Shown here in pieces: positions 25,471 through 39,800 of a DNA stretch of 64,000 bases (position 1 is its first letter; every line of letters begins with the position of its first letter). A model generated the notes under the pieces. The model was not told the origin of the DNA and made no database searches. It saw nothing but the letters and a program-made list of their open reading frames with translations. A program made the translations under genes and the position numbers. The stretch is from Sanderia malayensis. Lineage: Eukaryota > Cnidaria > Scyphozoa > Semaeostomeae > Pelagiidae. The stretch is taken from contig RQOL01000660.1 in assembly GCA_013076295.1 (NCBI GenBank), positions 2,914,001 to 2,978,000 of the forward strand, given 5' to 3'.

Positions 25471-28400
25471 TCAAGTAGTTCTGGAAAGAACGACAGAGAC
25501 CTCCTTGGCAAGTAAAGATGAGATACTTATCTTTTCACAGTTCACAATGGCACTAGCTGCATTGCTACCAGTTGTCAATTTCACAGAAAGCAGAACCAAC
25601 GCACCAGATGATACAAGCTTGCCAGCAAACCTGAAAACAATTGATAATGAAAATTGGAAAACCCAAAATGTACATTGCATAATAAAATAATATAATAATC
25701 ATGAAGATTACCGTATTTCCTTGATTAAACGTTTATTAATCTCGGTACTTTTTGAGGGGGCGCCTAATCGATGGGGGCCATTATTCGAGGGGGGCGTTTA
25801 TTAGAAAGTACAAGATCACAGGCTCTGTCATTGGGTCCAGAAAAAAAGAAAATGGTTATAGTTGAGCCTTGCTTTATCGAGCAACAACATAGAAAATGAA
25901 AGTCGTCATGGTTTTGCACAAAGAGGGGGCGTTTAATCGAGGGGGGGGTGTTTATTGCAAAAGCTAGCAGCATGAGGGGGCGTTTATTCGAGGGGGGCTT
26001 TTAATCGAGGGGGGCGTTTAATCGAGGAAATACGGTATGATGTTAATGGAATTTAAAGATGTACTGGAATCAAGCTCCTCTGCATTGAAGTTTATTGAAG
26101 ATTGAATACACGTTTATTTTGTTATAAGAAATGCGAAATTGAGAAAGCACAAACTTAGATCTCATCATTATGGGCACAGAATAGAGATATATATCTCTAT
26201 TCTGTGTTATGGGGATCATATAGCAATGTAGTTGTTTAAAAAAGGTAGTTGCTTAAATTACCTGACAATATCATCATCAATTGATCCTACAACAGTGATG
26301 TTGACATTCGTCACAATTCTGGATATGATTGACTTCGCATTTGACATTGATTCGGGTAATGTGATAGCAACACTGCTCTCTGTCATACCAGTTAGTAACT
26401 CTGAAATGTGGAAAAAATAAAATAAATAAAACAATTCCATCCAAAAAGAAAGAATACTCCAATTATTTGACCATCTCTATATCTATCTGATAATCGTTGA
26501 AATTATTGTATAATATCACATAATTGGGCATGTATTGAATATTCAAAGTAAACATTACTTTGTTCAGTAATAAATTCGCTTTGAGATATTGGATTCTTTT
26601 GCAATAATTCACCAACAGGAGGCTTTACGGAAACGGAAAACTTGCGCATCTGAGTGCTAAAAAATAAAAGAATATCAAACAATTATCAACAAATTTATCA
26701 GGGAATAAACTTTTATAAAATTTCCTGTTTTTTCGAGTGATAGTGGGAAAAAGTAGCAAATTATTGAGTTATTCCAAGCGAGATAGCTGCTTGAAATAGA
26801 TAAAATTGAATATGTAAAGAAAGTTATTGTCATGCTACCATAAATCGAAATTGGCTGGTTGGGTTGTATCTTGAAAGTCGATGCCAATAGTGACAGAAAT
26901 TGATTGATTTCCATTCAAATTATCTGTAAATAAACAAAAGTAAAATAGATTTTAAAGACAAATAATATCATTCCTGCTAAGAGTGATGACGTAATGAATG
27001 AGGTATGGCTGTTTTCTTACCGACTTCAGGAAATGTTTGCATTTTCAAATTCGAGGACAATCTCTGTGAAAAGATTTCAAATTGTCTTAGTTCTTCAATC
27101 AATTATCCACATAATAAAATAGTACGACTTGCTTCTGTTACATAAACCGTCGATATGCAAGTGTAAATCAGCCGACATAAATTGGAACAAATTAAAATAA
27201 ATTGGCGTAAATTAGAATAAATTAGCATAATTGTCTTCAGAGCATGATTTGGGAAAATGAAAAGAGAAGGGTTCTATTTTCATACCTTATCACTGAGACG
27301 GATTTTAGTGATCGGTTTCTGAGTATTATTCTTTAGTGTGATTTCAACTGTGACCATCTTGTTCGAATAAATGCAAGGACTTCGAGGGAATTTGTATTCT
27401 GCGCTCAACCCTTCTCCTGCTATCCGATTCAAAAGTTCGTACGACTTATGAAGTTCAGCACCCTTTAAAATAAAAGAAAGATCAATGAGACAATGCCGTT
27501 TTCATGCCATGGCACAGGCATTTACCCTGATTCGTGCCAAACAACAGAAAAGTTTTGCAAATCAACTCACTTGTCTGCCAGGCATTTGGGGATAGTTGTT
27601 CGCTGAGACTGACAATGAGTCCATTTCTGAGATAAGAGAGGGTGTAAGGATACCCGAAGACAGTGCATCTGATTTTGAACTCTCTCCAGAAACTGAAACA
27701 TCAAGAAAAAAGTGAAGTAAGGATATTTAGTAAAGATCATTATCAATGGAGCACTTGGTTCGGTTGACACTTTGAAAGCAATAGCACGTTAAAAACTATC
27801 TGGCAATCAAGTTAATGAATAAAGAATTAGATAAAATAAATGCATACTAACAATCATCTAAGTCCAATAATTGATCGTAAGACGCTTTGTTTCTTGAATC
27901 GGCCTTGCTCTTAGCAGCTTTTTTACTTTCCTAAACCAAAACAATCATCGCAATAATCATCACACATTTATAACATAAACACGTAAGCTCATTCAATTAT
28001 ATATTATCGATAATTATATTCAGCAAATTCACATCGAATAACCTTATGATGGTATCAGCTAAATAAAAATTTAAAAATTACTTAAAGCATTTTATACCTT
28101 TGGTTTGGGTTGTTCTTCTTCATTTTCTGATTCGTCACTCTCTTCTTCCGATTCTTCTTCTGATTCATCAGATTCTTCTTCCGATTCTTCTTCCGAATCT
28201 TCTGATTCTTCCACATCTTCACTTTTTGTCTTTTTGCTTGCTACCTCTTTAACTGAAAACATCGTAGAATAAAACAAGCTAGATTTAAAGAAGACTCGAA
28301 AAGTTTCCAGAGATTTCAAACTACGCAGAGCTTCACATGATGAAGAAGATGATAACTGTGAAGTAATATCTTCCATCACCAATAATAATCATCTATATCT

Positions 28401-31400
28401 AATTTTATGTATCATATTTTCACACCTTTTTCTTCTTCCGATGATGATTCTTCTTCTTTTGCACTATCTTCATCATCTTCTTCACTTGATTCTTCCTCAT
28501 CATCATCTTCTTCTGAACTTCCTTCTTCTTCATCTTCAGAATCTTCCTCTTCGGATTCTCCCTCTTCCGAACCTTCTTCTTCATCAGAACCTACAAAGCA
28601 TGCAAAACATAATAAAACACTTCCACAGCTGGTCCCTTGATCAAGCGACAACTGGAAGATCTTCAATCTTAGCTAAGAGCTTGGAGAGAGTAAAGAGTTA
28701 TATAGCCACAGAGGAAAATGAGAAAAATATCAGAAAAGAGCATCTCAATAGAAACGTGCCCTTGCCCTACCTTCATCTGAATCTGAATAAAAGGTGTCCT
28801 TCTTCGAAGAAACAAGCAGTTGGTTGCCCCAGACTTTATCTACAACCTAAAATGAATTGACACGTCACATATCACATTGATAACATGACACTTCAATGAC
28901 TCAAGTTCCATTTCTACAACAATCTTCACTTGACCCTTATTGATTTTTAACTGTATTGAAAAAGTTATATATGCATTTTCACTACAGTTTTTCACTACAT
29001 AACTACAACTATCATTAGTACTATCATTATTACTACTATCATTATTACTATCATTATTACTACTATCATTACTATTATCATCATTACACTACTATCATTA
29101 CTACTATTATCATTACTATTATCATTACTATTATCATCATTACACTACTATCATTACTACTATTATCATTACTATTATCATCATTACACTACTATCATTA
29201 CTATTATCATCATTACACTACTATCATTACTACTATTATCATTACTACTATCAGTACTACTATCATTATTACTACTATCATTACTACTACTATTATTACG
29301 AAAGAGAGAAAAGGACAACCTCGACATTTCGGACTGTTGGATCAGGTTGTTCTTCTGGGAATTCAGGAAGATCTTGATATCCTATTGCTCTGTTGTTAAT
29401 CATGTGTGACAATGAACCAAGCTGATACTGGCCTCGATCTAAAAAAAGTCATTCAATCGTTACTCACAAGTCTCAGTGCATCACCGACTGCACATGCGTA
29501 TCGTATATTTAATAATCCTAATAAAGAGGGATGAAACAACGTCTGTACCTTTGAAAATAGATTCTAAAACAGGAGCAGGCTTCTCAGATAGGAACATCTT
29601 CTTTGCTTTCTTTCTCAAAATATTCTGACAAAAATTAAAACATTACTCAATCTTTTTAGGAAAGGCAAAACATTCAAGTTGCATCTATATAATTATGCAT
29701 CATGCATAATAATGACACAGTATAATTATGCATAATAATGACACATCAAATAGAAGTGAATGTATAATATAAGTTATAGATATCCACCTCTGAGCCATCC
29801 GCGGGAAATAGAAGCAATCTTATGAACCTTGCTCTGTCCCGAATATCATAATTCTGATCGTATTTGGCAAGTTGAAGGACGTACTGACATAACAACTTAG
29901 TCTGAAAGCAATAAACGTTACACGACTCAATATTGACCCAGTAGAAATTGCAACAACGTCGTGCTTTAAGCTCTCCAGCAGTACATCATAGCTAAATATG
30001 CTGGTCAATAAATAAATAAATGAAGCTTGACATTATCACTATCTTTCAATAGTTTAGTAATGATAATCATCTTACTTGTTTTGGATTAGTTAAGTAAAGC
30101 TTCGCACCAAGATTGATAATCTGTAGCTTGACAATGTCATCCTGCGAAAAGAAATATTATTAGGAATATTAAATAAAACAAATAGAAGACAATGGAAACA
30201 GTTAATAAAAGGAATCACGAGGTGTGGTCACATCGAGAGGAAGGACCAGAGTCGCACTGCTTCGATTAGTCTAGCTATTCAGTGAGCCCTTTGTGCTTAG
30301 CACATAAACCAATACCTTACGAAGATAGTAGGCGTATTTGCCTATCAATCAATCAATAAAATAAAAGGCATCTATGATCAAGCAATGCCACTGATCTGAA
30401 TCATTATCTCACCTCAGACATAAAGCTCTTCGCCATCTTTCTCAACACATCTGGTGCAATCTTTGGGATGCCTTCTGAATATTCACCAATCAGCCAAAGA
30501 ATGCTGGCTCTTGCCATTGATACTGCTATCTTGTCGATGATTTTCGCCATATGAACAATGATATCTGTGTGTTCAGTTGGACCCAATTGTAACAGCTTCT
30601 TTATGACAACAACACTCTCGCCAACAACTGCTTCTACAGAATAAAGAACCATACGACGAGATGAAGGTTTTGTGGATACATCTTTAGGTTTAAAATGGTT
30701 GACATGTTTGAGTAAGCTGAGTTGGCATATAATAGCAAAAATAAATTCGTAAACAAATAGAAAAGCAAACATTTGAACAAACAACTAGTATACAAACACG
30801 TAAATAGAAAATTATGCAGGATGCATGGTACTATATGCACATAATTTTAAAACAGAAAGTAATAAAGATCTGCAACTAAAGGTTTCACATTTTCATGATC
30901 ACCAGGCAGTTACTACATGAATATTATGCTCTCAGATAGGTATTAAACACTATTGCCTACAAATGTATCTATAACTTTAACACCATTATCATACAGGCAT
31001 AATATCTATTATATATACCAAAAAGACACGTTAAAAAGGGAAACAATGAACAGTGAAGGAAACGAAACAATAACGCAAGGATATTTGGACACCCTGTGAC
31101 TTACCATCTCTGTTGGATAAAAGTCGGACCAACCCACTTAAACACGTATCGGTGACTTCAGGAATGTTTGATGCACAACGTCCAATGGCTTGTATTGTGG
31201 ATGCTGCAAATTCTTTATCAGCACTCGTGACATATGTCTAACAAAAAGAAATCATGTGAGCAATGTGGTTTATAAGAGTAGCTACTCCCTCCCCTCTTTG
31301 AGCATGACAAAGGGGGGAGGAAGTGCATGTCTGTTAATGCTCCGTGGAACGTTCAACGTTGGTAAGCAATATCTTTTCTTAAAATCTGCAGTCGAAATCT

Positions 31401-34400
31401 ACCTGAAATTCTCGTAGGATAATTGTAATATTCGACTCTCCGGCTATGTTGGTAAGAATCTCAAGCTGCAAATGATAAAAATAAGCATCAAACTAAAATC
31501 ACGAATGGATGATCATGCAACACGATATTTCTCATTTTAAATAAAATAAAATGATTTGTTATATATTAAAACTTACTTTAAGCAGACGAATGTGGGTTGG
31601 GTCTCCGGAATTTACAAAAAAACTCTTCATGTACTCTTGGAATAAAGTCTGCAAAAGAAAACAAGATCATGAGCCTGAAAGCTTTCAAAAGATCTTGTCA
31701 ACAAAATCAATCATATACTTGGTCGTACAATCTATGACGTATGACGCATGAGGTATTTATGCTGCATTGATCTATGATGCTACACTGAGTCACAATCGAT
31801 GGCGAGGACGAATGTTTCAACAGACAAATAATGTAGATTAGATCATACCTTTCTTGTTACTGTCATAGTTGCAATGTTGCTAAGTACAACCGTTTGTACC
31901 TCCCTGAAAAAATGGATGAATACAATGAAATTAAACAAACAATTACCTTTACTGCATCTTGTATACAAATAATTACATCCTATATACAAAATGTGTGTCA
32001 GTGTGCTTTGAATACTGGTAATGGTTACAAGAGAAGGCTTGAATAAAAGTAACAAATACCTGTGACTCTTCAAGAGCCTGATCAACGCTCTGGTAACGAG
32101 GCCAACCTCGGCTGCAGGAGCACAGTAATAATACAGTTTAGCTACTGACATAACAACCTAAAAAGGATACAATAATCATTTGAAACAAAACCTCGGAGGC
32201 TCGAAGATTAAGTTTAAGCAATAATTTATGAGTAACTGGTCTTATATGACGTGACAATGTGGCTTACCGAAGCATTTCGACTTTGAAGAAGTGGTTTAGC
32301 TGATCTCAGTAGAAGTCGATGATCATTATCCATTGTATAATGAACAGGTTTCGTCACTTCTTCATCTTCGTCATTACTTTCTTCTGATTCTTCAGAGCTA
32401 CCGTAGAATTTCTCTTCCTTGCAGACATCCTAAAAGTTGTGAAAATACAATGATAACATGCATCTCCTTCCTCTTTAACGCCAAAGCCCCCAGTAGAGTC
32501 ACAGGCACGATTCAAATCAAAACAATTTTGTCGTCCCTTGTATTATTGCGCGCCATTCCTCCGCAGTCTTACCCAGGCTCTTTCCAGTCTTATTTTTTTC
32601 CCATTACAGTAAAAACCCGCATATAAGAACCAACGGATTAAGAACCTTCAGGGTGATATTTCTGTTCAAAACAATAGACAAAACAATAGCCTATTGTCTT
32701 GGAACAATAGGCTGGAAGGAAAATTTACAGGTTCTAATATGCGGGTTTTTACTGTACTTCACGACCCTCTATTAATGCCATTACAAGGTCGTATATAATG
32801 CATTAAATTATACAGTTAATATTCGCAATTTCATCCAATTATCTGCTTTCTTAAGCTGATCTCTTTCTCAAACAATTCAATGTTAATGTGACATTGATGG
32901 TGAGCTCATATCGACTGAAATAACGAGATACTTGCCATGTTTTTATTTGGATCCAAAAACTGGGTTCTCGCGTATCTTGTGAGCATGTTCAAAACGGCCA
33001 GCTGGCTCCACTCGTCTATATCAATGAGCATGTTGCAAAATTTGCGAAAGTTTTTGTGAATCAAATCAATTCTGTCTGGACAGACTTCTTCGAAAGCAAT
33101 CACAACACTGCCAGCCACAAGCTAAGAACAAAAATTAACTTCAAAATCATAAACAAACATTAATGTTAATAAAACAGGAAAAATATCTATACATAAAGTA
33201 AAGAGATTTCAGTTGGGATTCCGATCATCATTATAATTAGGAATACTCTCGCTTCCATGCTACAATAATGAATCTGGGACACTTTGGGACACTTAGGACT
33301 TCTTTTGCAAATTTTGTACGCATTCTCAACCCCTTCCACCCCCAAACAATGTTGTCTCCAGAAAGAAAGACATACACAATATCGACAAAATTTCATTTGC
33401 ATTGTGACCACAAAGGTCTAATTGAAAGAACAACATTGTTGGAAGTTGAGCAGTGCCCACAAAAAAACTTTCATAGCCTCTTCCTCGTGTTTTTATAAGT
33501 GTCCCAAGTACAATTGTCCACTATTGCAGCATCATATCAAAATTCGATAAATATAATAACTTAAAGGGGATAGCAAAGATTAGAAGCTGCAAACCGTAGT
33601 TTTATCCTGAAGTAGTTTCTCAATGATTTCAACCAAAGCATCCTTCTGATCTGGGTCGAGACTGGGGTAAAAATCACACATTAGAAATCAAAAAATAAAA
33701 TAAAAAGAACTTCCAAATGCATACTTGTCATCAAGTATGAAATCAAGCATAAAGAAAGGCACAATGATAGCATCGCCATCAACCCTTGGTAATGTTGCAT
33801 TGTTTAGACAAAAAAGATATTGCGATCAACTACTTGATATGGTATGACATGGAAATGAAAGAAGGAGGTAAGACAAACTGACTAAAAAGTTTCAAGCATA
33901 TTGCACTTGTTAAGCTCTCATCCCAGAATGCCTAGCAATGTGCCTACATTAACATTATTTGATTACCTGTACAATTTGGTAATAGCATTAGCTGCAGTCT
34001 TTCTAACATATGGCGACATATCCATGGAAGCCTGAAAAATAACAATGCCACATGACATGGGTGCAAGGCTCAAATCAAAACGAAAGGTCTCAGACTCAAG
34101 TATCTCACATAACTAAGGCAGCTTTGTGATTATAATGATCTTGGGTGCGGTCAAAATTTGCATCATATGACCAGTGAGGAACCCAGAAAAGTGGGAGGAA
34201 TTGATTTCAATTCCAAACACCAAGGATTGGTGTGTGCAAGTTAGATGTGATAAGAAATAAACTCACTCACCTCTTTCAAACAGATCATCATGATTGGACA
34301 AACAACAGGAACTCTGATGCTTGATAAAACACGCAAAGCGCTGGCTCTTATCAACTGGTTTGGGTCCTGCAAATCAAACAGTTGCAGGCTCGAAAATTCT

Positions 34401-36033
34401 TTCAATATACTGGACTTTACATGATGTGATAGAATAGCATTTAAACAATTCATGCAATGAAACTTGAAATTGAGAGTGTTGTCAAATGAAGAGCAGGAGA
34501 CTGAAACTTACTAAAACCCAGCAAAGCATAAATCATGGCATAAATGAAAACATTTTGTCACCTTTAAGGCTCGTTGGAATGTGCTGATTGATAGCAATGC
34601 AAGATCTTGTTGTTCTTCTGCATACCGTACCAAATAAACATAAACAAGCTTCTTTATCTGCAAACAAAAATATTCCATCATAATGATTTCCAGTACAATT
34701 CTCAGAAATATCACTTAGACTCAATGGAAAATATATACGTCATGAAAAGCCATTGTATGATCTTTGCTGGGCTACGTTCTTACCTCAATGTTCTTAGCTA
34801 CAACATTTTTCACAACTGCTGGAAACAGCTCGGATACATCTTTACCTTGAGCTATCATCTAGAAGAACCATAAATACGTAAAATGTATTGTAATCATGCA
34901 ACTTGCATGGTTGATTCAGATGAAAGTTTGAATAAAATCTTTGCAGAAGGAAATGAATGCTACTTACTCCAACTATTCTTCTCATTGCATCAAGTTTTGG
35001 TCCATCCTTACTATTATCCAGCATTGTTCTTAGATCATCATGTCTGCAAATAAAATAAAAAATCAGAAAGTGAATTTTAATGTATACATATACTTGTTGA
35101 CATGCAGTGAGTGGTTTGGTATTTAGGGGGTGTGGCATGACATTTTATTATTGCTTCAGCAAGGAAACTCTTGGGTTTTGATCAATATCACAATTTAAAA
35201 TACTCTGTAAGTGTATTTATACAGAAAATGTGTCAGTGTCACAAGTTATAGTTATTTCTTGTGAAACGAAACTGTATCATAAAGTCAAAATATTTTGCTC
35301 ATTATAGAATTAAACACTAATTTCAAAAACAATGCTTTTCTTATTTGGGCTTTACATAGACGCAGTATCTATCTAGCAGCAACGCCCAGACGTGTGAAAA
35401 TGCTTTACAGATAAAACCTTCCCTCTAAAGTTTGCTGCTTGCTCGTGGTTGGTTGGCCTAAAATCCCAGTATGGAAAGTATGGCAGATTCACACCCGAGA
35501 TTTTTTTTTAAATTGTCATTGCACACTTGATAAATTGGGTGTGTCCGAAACATAAGGGCGTGGTTTTGGTAGCTTGACACCTCCTGAGACCAGTGTTTCA
35601 GTAATTTGCCACGAGGGTAATTGAAATCTGCACAATCGCGCGAAGCGCGAAAAATTTTTTACACTTGCGAGTGGAGTGGGCCTACTTTCAAGTTCAAGTT
35701 TCCATCCTAAGTTTGCGAGTTACTGCGAACAAATAAAAACTTAGCAACCTAGGATATGAGTATATAAAGTTCATATTGCACACTTGAGGTACATATTTGT
35801 TGCATTGCACACTTGCACACTTGGGATTTTAGGCTGCACACCCGAGATCTCGGCGAAAACTGCCATACTTTCCATACCGGCTAAAATCTTAATTGCATTA
35901 CTGAAGGCTCAGACGAATTTACTTACTTTTTGAAATGACTTGCAAAGAAAGAAACAATTCCACTGCCTTCAGGTTCTTCTTCGAAGACAGCTGGTGTGTT
36001 AGACTCTTGGTTGTATGATACGTTCGAAGCCAT
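25471..36033 (-). CDS. AP3B1: AP-3 adaptor complex, beta subunit
   Basis: Thirty exons, 5' to 3': 35927-36033, 34968-35043, 34784-34858, 34562-34657, 34271-34366, 33967-34031, 33595-33661, 32936-33121, 32268-32429, 32060-32157, 31849-31903, 31577-31648, 31403-31465, 31105-31237, 30413-30633, 30076-30141, 29788-29901, 29549-29624, 29320-29438, 28771-28846, 28426-28590, 28098-28252, 27852-27930, 27571-27692, 27286-27462, 27021-27063, 26839-26923, 26559-26656, 26262-26400 and 25471-25630. Total 1081 residues (human AP3B1 about 1094). Adaptin trunk blocks include [35 protein letters not shown] and [13 protein letters not shown] Ser/Asp/Glu hinge spans three exons. The ear ends [16 protein letters not shown] and INCEK-like VNCEK. 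In the family, AP-3 sorts cargo to lysosomes and related organelles. Vertebrates have AP3B1 and AP3B2; this may precede that split. Intron 8 uses a GC donor. Confidence 0.96.
25709..26037. mobile_element. Palindromic MITE, G-rich family (complete copy)
   Basis: Inverted ends TACCGTATTTCCTTGATTAA and ATCGAGGAAATACGGTA. Inside are repeated modules of the form CGTTTATTCGAGGGGGGC. It sits in the last intron of AP3B (between 25630 and 26262). A partial relative is at 54906-55040. Confidence 0.9.
28098..28590 (-). other. Acidic serine-rich hinge exons of AP-3 beta
   Basis: Two of the three exons coding the low-complexity hinge (28426-28590 and 28098-28252) consist almost entirely of Ser, Asp and Glu runs such as [19 protein letters not shown]. 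In vertebrate AP3B this region is phosphorylated and divides trunk from ear. The antisense Ser/Leu-rich open frames in this interval are artefacts of the composition. Confidence 0.85.
28990..29300. repeat. Microsatellite-like array (CATTACTACTAT variants)
   Basis: Roughly 300 bp of CATTACTACTAT / CATTATCATTAC triplet variants in the AP3B intron between exons 28771-28846 and 29320-29438. Low-complexity only. Confidence 0.9.
32605..32756. mobile_element. Small palindromic MITE
   Basis: Ends TACAGTAAAAACCCGCATAT and ATATGCGGGTTTTTACTGTA are perfect inverted repeats flanking about 110 bp, in the AP3B intron between 32429 and 32936. TA edges suggest a mariner-type source. Confidence 0.85.
33256..33531. 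mobile_element. Short inverted-repeat element
   Basis: ATGCTACAATAATG..GGGACACTT at the left is mirrored by AAGTGTCCCAAGTACAATTG..CTATTGCAGCAT at the right, in an AP3B intron. Probably a degraded MITE. Confidence 0.6.
35456..35890. mobile_element. Inverted-repeat element in AP3B intron 1
   Basis: GGCCTAAAATCCCAGTATGG and ACTTTCCATACCGGCTAAAA, with matching ACACCCGAGAT blocks internally. About 430 bp, non-coding, in the first AP3B intron. Confidence 0.75.
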
Positions 36034-36807
36034 TTTGAGAGATAAAATGCCAAATAAATTAGTTGACAGGATGGATGGAAGGATGAGACACTCCAGTCCA
36101 GCAAGCTTATCTCATCTTATGACCTGTCGTCAAAGCGTGAAAACGAGGCTATGGGGAACAGCTTTTAGAAGAGGGAGAGACAGACAGGACACGTCACTTA
36201 TTAGGGGGATACCCCTTCGTGGGGCCACCACTGTCTCTTATTGTGCAAATTAAAATGAACAGGAAATGAACAGAAATATCTTATGAGCTTGGAGGAACGA
36301 CAAGAAGTGTTTTGCAAACTATTAATGATTTTCTTTAACGAATCTAGTTCAAACATACGAATTACAAATAAGCAAATAAGAATTTACAAAATACATTCTT
36401 AGGTTAATAGTCAATTTATTTGGGTAAGTAATGACAATAAATTGAAAGACTTAAAGACAACAAAATAAAGTTCACTACCAGCCAGAATTATACAAAATGG
36501 ATATGAAAAGTATCTCCATATTATTTCTAAAGCTATTGCAAAAAAGATTAAACAATTGCGTCTGTCAAAAGTCTTCAAAACAGCTCGCATGCGGTAAGCA
36601 ATCATAAAAAGCTATTTAATTATAAAAAATACTTTGAAAATTATTTGATTATTTGAAAAGACGAAACATTAATCGGAGTTGCTGAAGAAGAGAGAAATCA
36701 AAGTTGTTGTTTCTGTTGAAAACTATTCTTCTACATGGAGAAATCTAAATGGATTAATGCTATAACTTTGTGTAAGTTCTCTCGCTTTCAAGCCATCTCT
36801 GCTTGGA
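36034..36807. promoter_or_regulatory. Intergenic: AP3B promoter side and thrombospondin 3' UTR side
   Basis: AP3B begins at 36033 and the upstream, co-oriented thrombospondin gene ends at 36808. The part nearest AP3B (36034-36240) is GC-richer and is the likely promoter. The AT-rich remainder is the likely thrombospondin 3' UTR. No other feature seen. Confidence 0.45.
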
Positions 36808-39800
36808 TTAAGTTTCACCAGGTAGCTTGATGTCAGCTAATGATATCTTCTTCTTATCACCTTTCTCTGGCTTTGTCTTGGCAAGTTCAGCCACAGTGGG
36901 AGCGTAGCATTCTGCTGGTATGGCATCTAATAGCGAATCAAAAAAGACTTGAACATATTGCAACAGATGTCTCGTATCAATGAAATAAGAGAAGAAATAA
37001 GTATAATACAATATGGAGCAAAATGGAAGGGTGTGAAAAGTAATAAAGCAATAACTTAAAAAGATCATGAATTAAAATCTACTGACCTTCACATTTGACA
37101 CGAATATCTGACCAAATGACGTTTTTCTGGGAGAAGACAAAAAGTCCAACTTTTCCACCCTTGATCGTTTTGTCATATAAACAGCCGGTATCAAAATACA
37201 GGTTTTTGCCTTCAAACACTTTTAGACTGGAATGAAAGTAACAAAATTGACGAATAATAATAGGACCAAAGTGTGAGCTTAACTAGTGTAAGGCATTTGA
37301 TGCGGGAAATACCTTGGAGTAACGTTGAGGAAAACAAAAAAATTAATTTTAATTTACTTGATGAGGCCAACACCTGGCCGATGTTGAAGTTGCCACCTGT
37401 AGGCTGTTCTGTCCTTCCAACCTCTACGCTCTGGGTCTTGCCAAATCAAACGAATCTATAATTATTCGCATAGTTTTCATTAATAATGATGGTTATATAC
37501 AACTATAATAATGATGGTTACATACAATTACACATAGTATACGATGTTGTTAGGTGTAGTTGATTTTAGCGTTCATTGTAGCGCAGGCAAGTTAGTATAG
37601 TCCACCAATGCATTTTGTATGTGGTTGCATGTAGTTATCCACGGAGACAAATAAGCAATGGGTAGATCAAGGTATATTTTGTGGCTTAATACCTGATCTT
37701 TGGTATCACCGGCATGCCAAAGTGCATTACGAAGATTAACACCGATTCCTGTCTTCGATTTAACAGCCTGTAATGAAATGACAAGTCAATCTAGTAGATG
37801 ACAACCACTGCATGCATAAAGATAGTTTTTTCTTGAAGACACGCATTGAACAGAAACATGCTTAATCCTGAAAACTCGAGACATGGATGAAATTAACTAG
37901 GGGAAAAAACGTTTGCTGTTGTATGCGAAATTGAATATTTGAATACAATATTCATACCTTGATCTGCATTCCGGTTGTTCCCTCTGCAAGGGTTGGCGTT
38001 CTGTGCCAATACGTTTGATTCTTCTGTTTCCATAGAACGGTGTAAAACGTGGAAGAATCTTGATAACCGAATATGAATCCAATGTAGTCATCATCAGCAT
38101 GAGTATTCACAAAAATCGTACCACTGAAGTCAATGGAACTCAGAGTAATCGGAGCTAGATAAAAAAATTAATTATACGAAGTTAATATATCGTATGAAAA
38201 TACTCAATTTCTTTGTTATCATGATCTTCTATCGTCTACCAGCAAATCAGACACTGTAAATGTACTTGGTCGTACTCTTATCCTAAAAAGTTTGAGCGTT
38301 TAGAGATGATCAGGGAAGTCACAGTCGGAGAGGAATTTAAAATACCCCTAGATGCCCATTTAATTTCTAATAACCTTGAAATTATATACCAAACAGCTCG
38401 AACTCGCCTCAACAGAAGAGCCAAATTATTAGGATTAGACTCCTTATAAGTGAAATTTTTGCCAACTTCGTATAAGTAATCTTGCAGCTCTAAGTCAATG
38501 GCTGATAGAGAGTGTAAACACAGTGTAATGTATGGGACGGTCACATATGTATCTGATTTTAGTAATATTAAATTCCTTTGTCTTCCCCCTAAAACTTACC
38601 GACAGCAATACCAGGATCCGAATTAAGAAGCTGTTCAATTTCTTTTCCCTGTTAAAAACAACGAAATACAGTTCTTTTATCCATGGTAATAATACCTACA
38701 ACTAGGTACCATAAAATGGTGCCATGAGTCATAAAGGAGGAACAATACATGTTGCCCACTACTGCTGATATTATTTGAAATTCACCTTATTTCTGATGTT
38801 CCATTTCGGATCCTTTTGTGATGCGCCAATCGGATCAAGCGGGATTAGGATTAGAGATCGGAAATCAAGCACGGTTACATTTCGATTAGCTGGGCAATCA
38901 TCAAGATAATCTTTGATCGAATCACCATCGAAATCATCTTCACACAAATCACCTCTTCCATCACCTAAACAAGTAGGAAAAAGTAAGGAATCATTGAATC
39001 ACTTCAATCACTAATCATGTCAATCATTGAATCACTTCAATCACTAATCATGTCAATCATTGAATCACTTCAATCATTAACCACTTCAATCGTTCGATCA
39101 CTTCAATTACTAATCATGTCAATCACTGAATCACTTCAATTATTAAGCACTTTCATCATTCAATCACTTTAATTATTAATCACTTCAGCTGCTAATCATT
39201 TTAATCATCTAATCATCAATGATCAAATCACTTCGATCATATCACTAATTGATTCGTTCTTTTACCGTTTGTATCAAGTTGTGCAGGATTGAATATAAGT
39301 GGACAATTGTCATAAATGTCTTCAATTTCATCATTGTCACTATCATTGTCGCAAGCATCCCCTGAAAATTGCAATAAAGAAAACATCAACTGAAACTATT
39401 TGAGACAATGACTGAAATGAAAACAAGGAGAGCAGCAAAGTAAGAAGAAAGAAATAATTTAGCCACTAAGGCAAAGAAGAAAATGGAGGTAAAAAAGAAG
39501 ATAAAGAGAAGGTAGGAAAAAGAAAGAGAAAAAACCAAAGAAGAAAATAGAGAAGAAATTAAAGAAAAAGACAAAGAAAATGTGGTGCTTTTGTGATGGA
39601 ACAAAATGAGGAAAAGAACCGAAGGCAATAATGCAATAATGCAATCTAACTTCTCTCCTTACCAATGCTATCTAAATCTGAATCAAGTTGATCAGCATTG
39701 GCAATATGTCTGCAATTATCAATGATATCTGGAACACCATCATAATCCCTGAAGTAAGTATAAGGAAAATTTAAATATTAGTAGCCGAAAACATCGGCAT

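Noticed and set aside
25403..25690. 95-codon plus-strand frame
   Set aside because: Shadow of the last AP3B exon on the other strand.
28407..28860. Plus-strand Ser- and Leu-rich open frames
   Set aside because: Antisense of the acidic GAA/GAT-rich AP3B hinge exons.
30190..30365. Possible retroelement tail ending in (CAAT)n before AP3B exon 15
   Set aside because: Only a short terminal repeat, no second copy in the window and no coding remnant.
36411..36605. Minus-strand 64-codon hydrophobic frame between AP3B and thrombospondin
   Set aside because: AT-rich, no splice partners; most likely 3' UTR.
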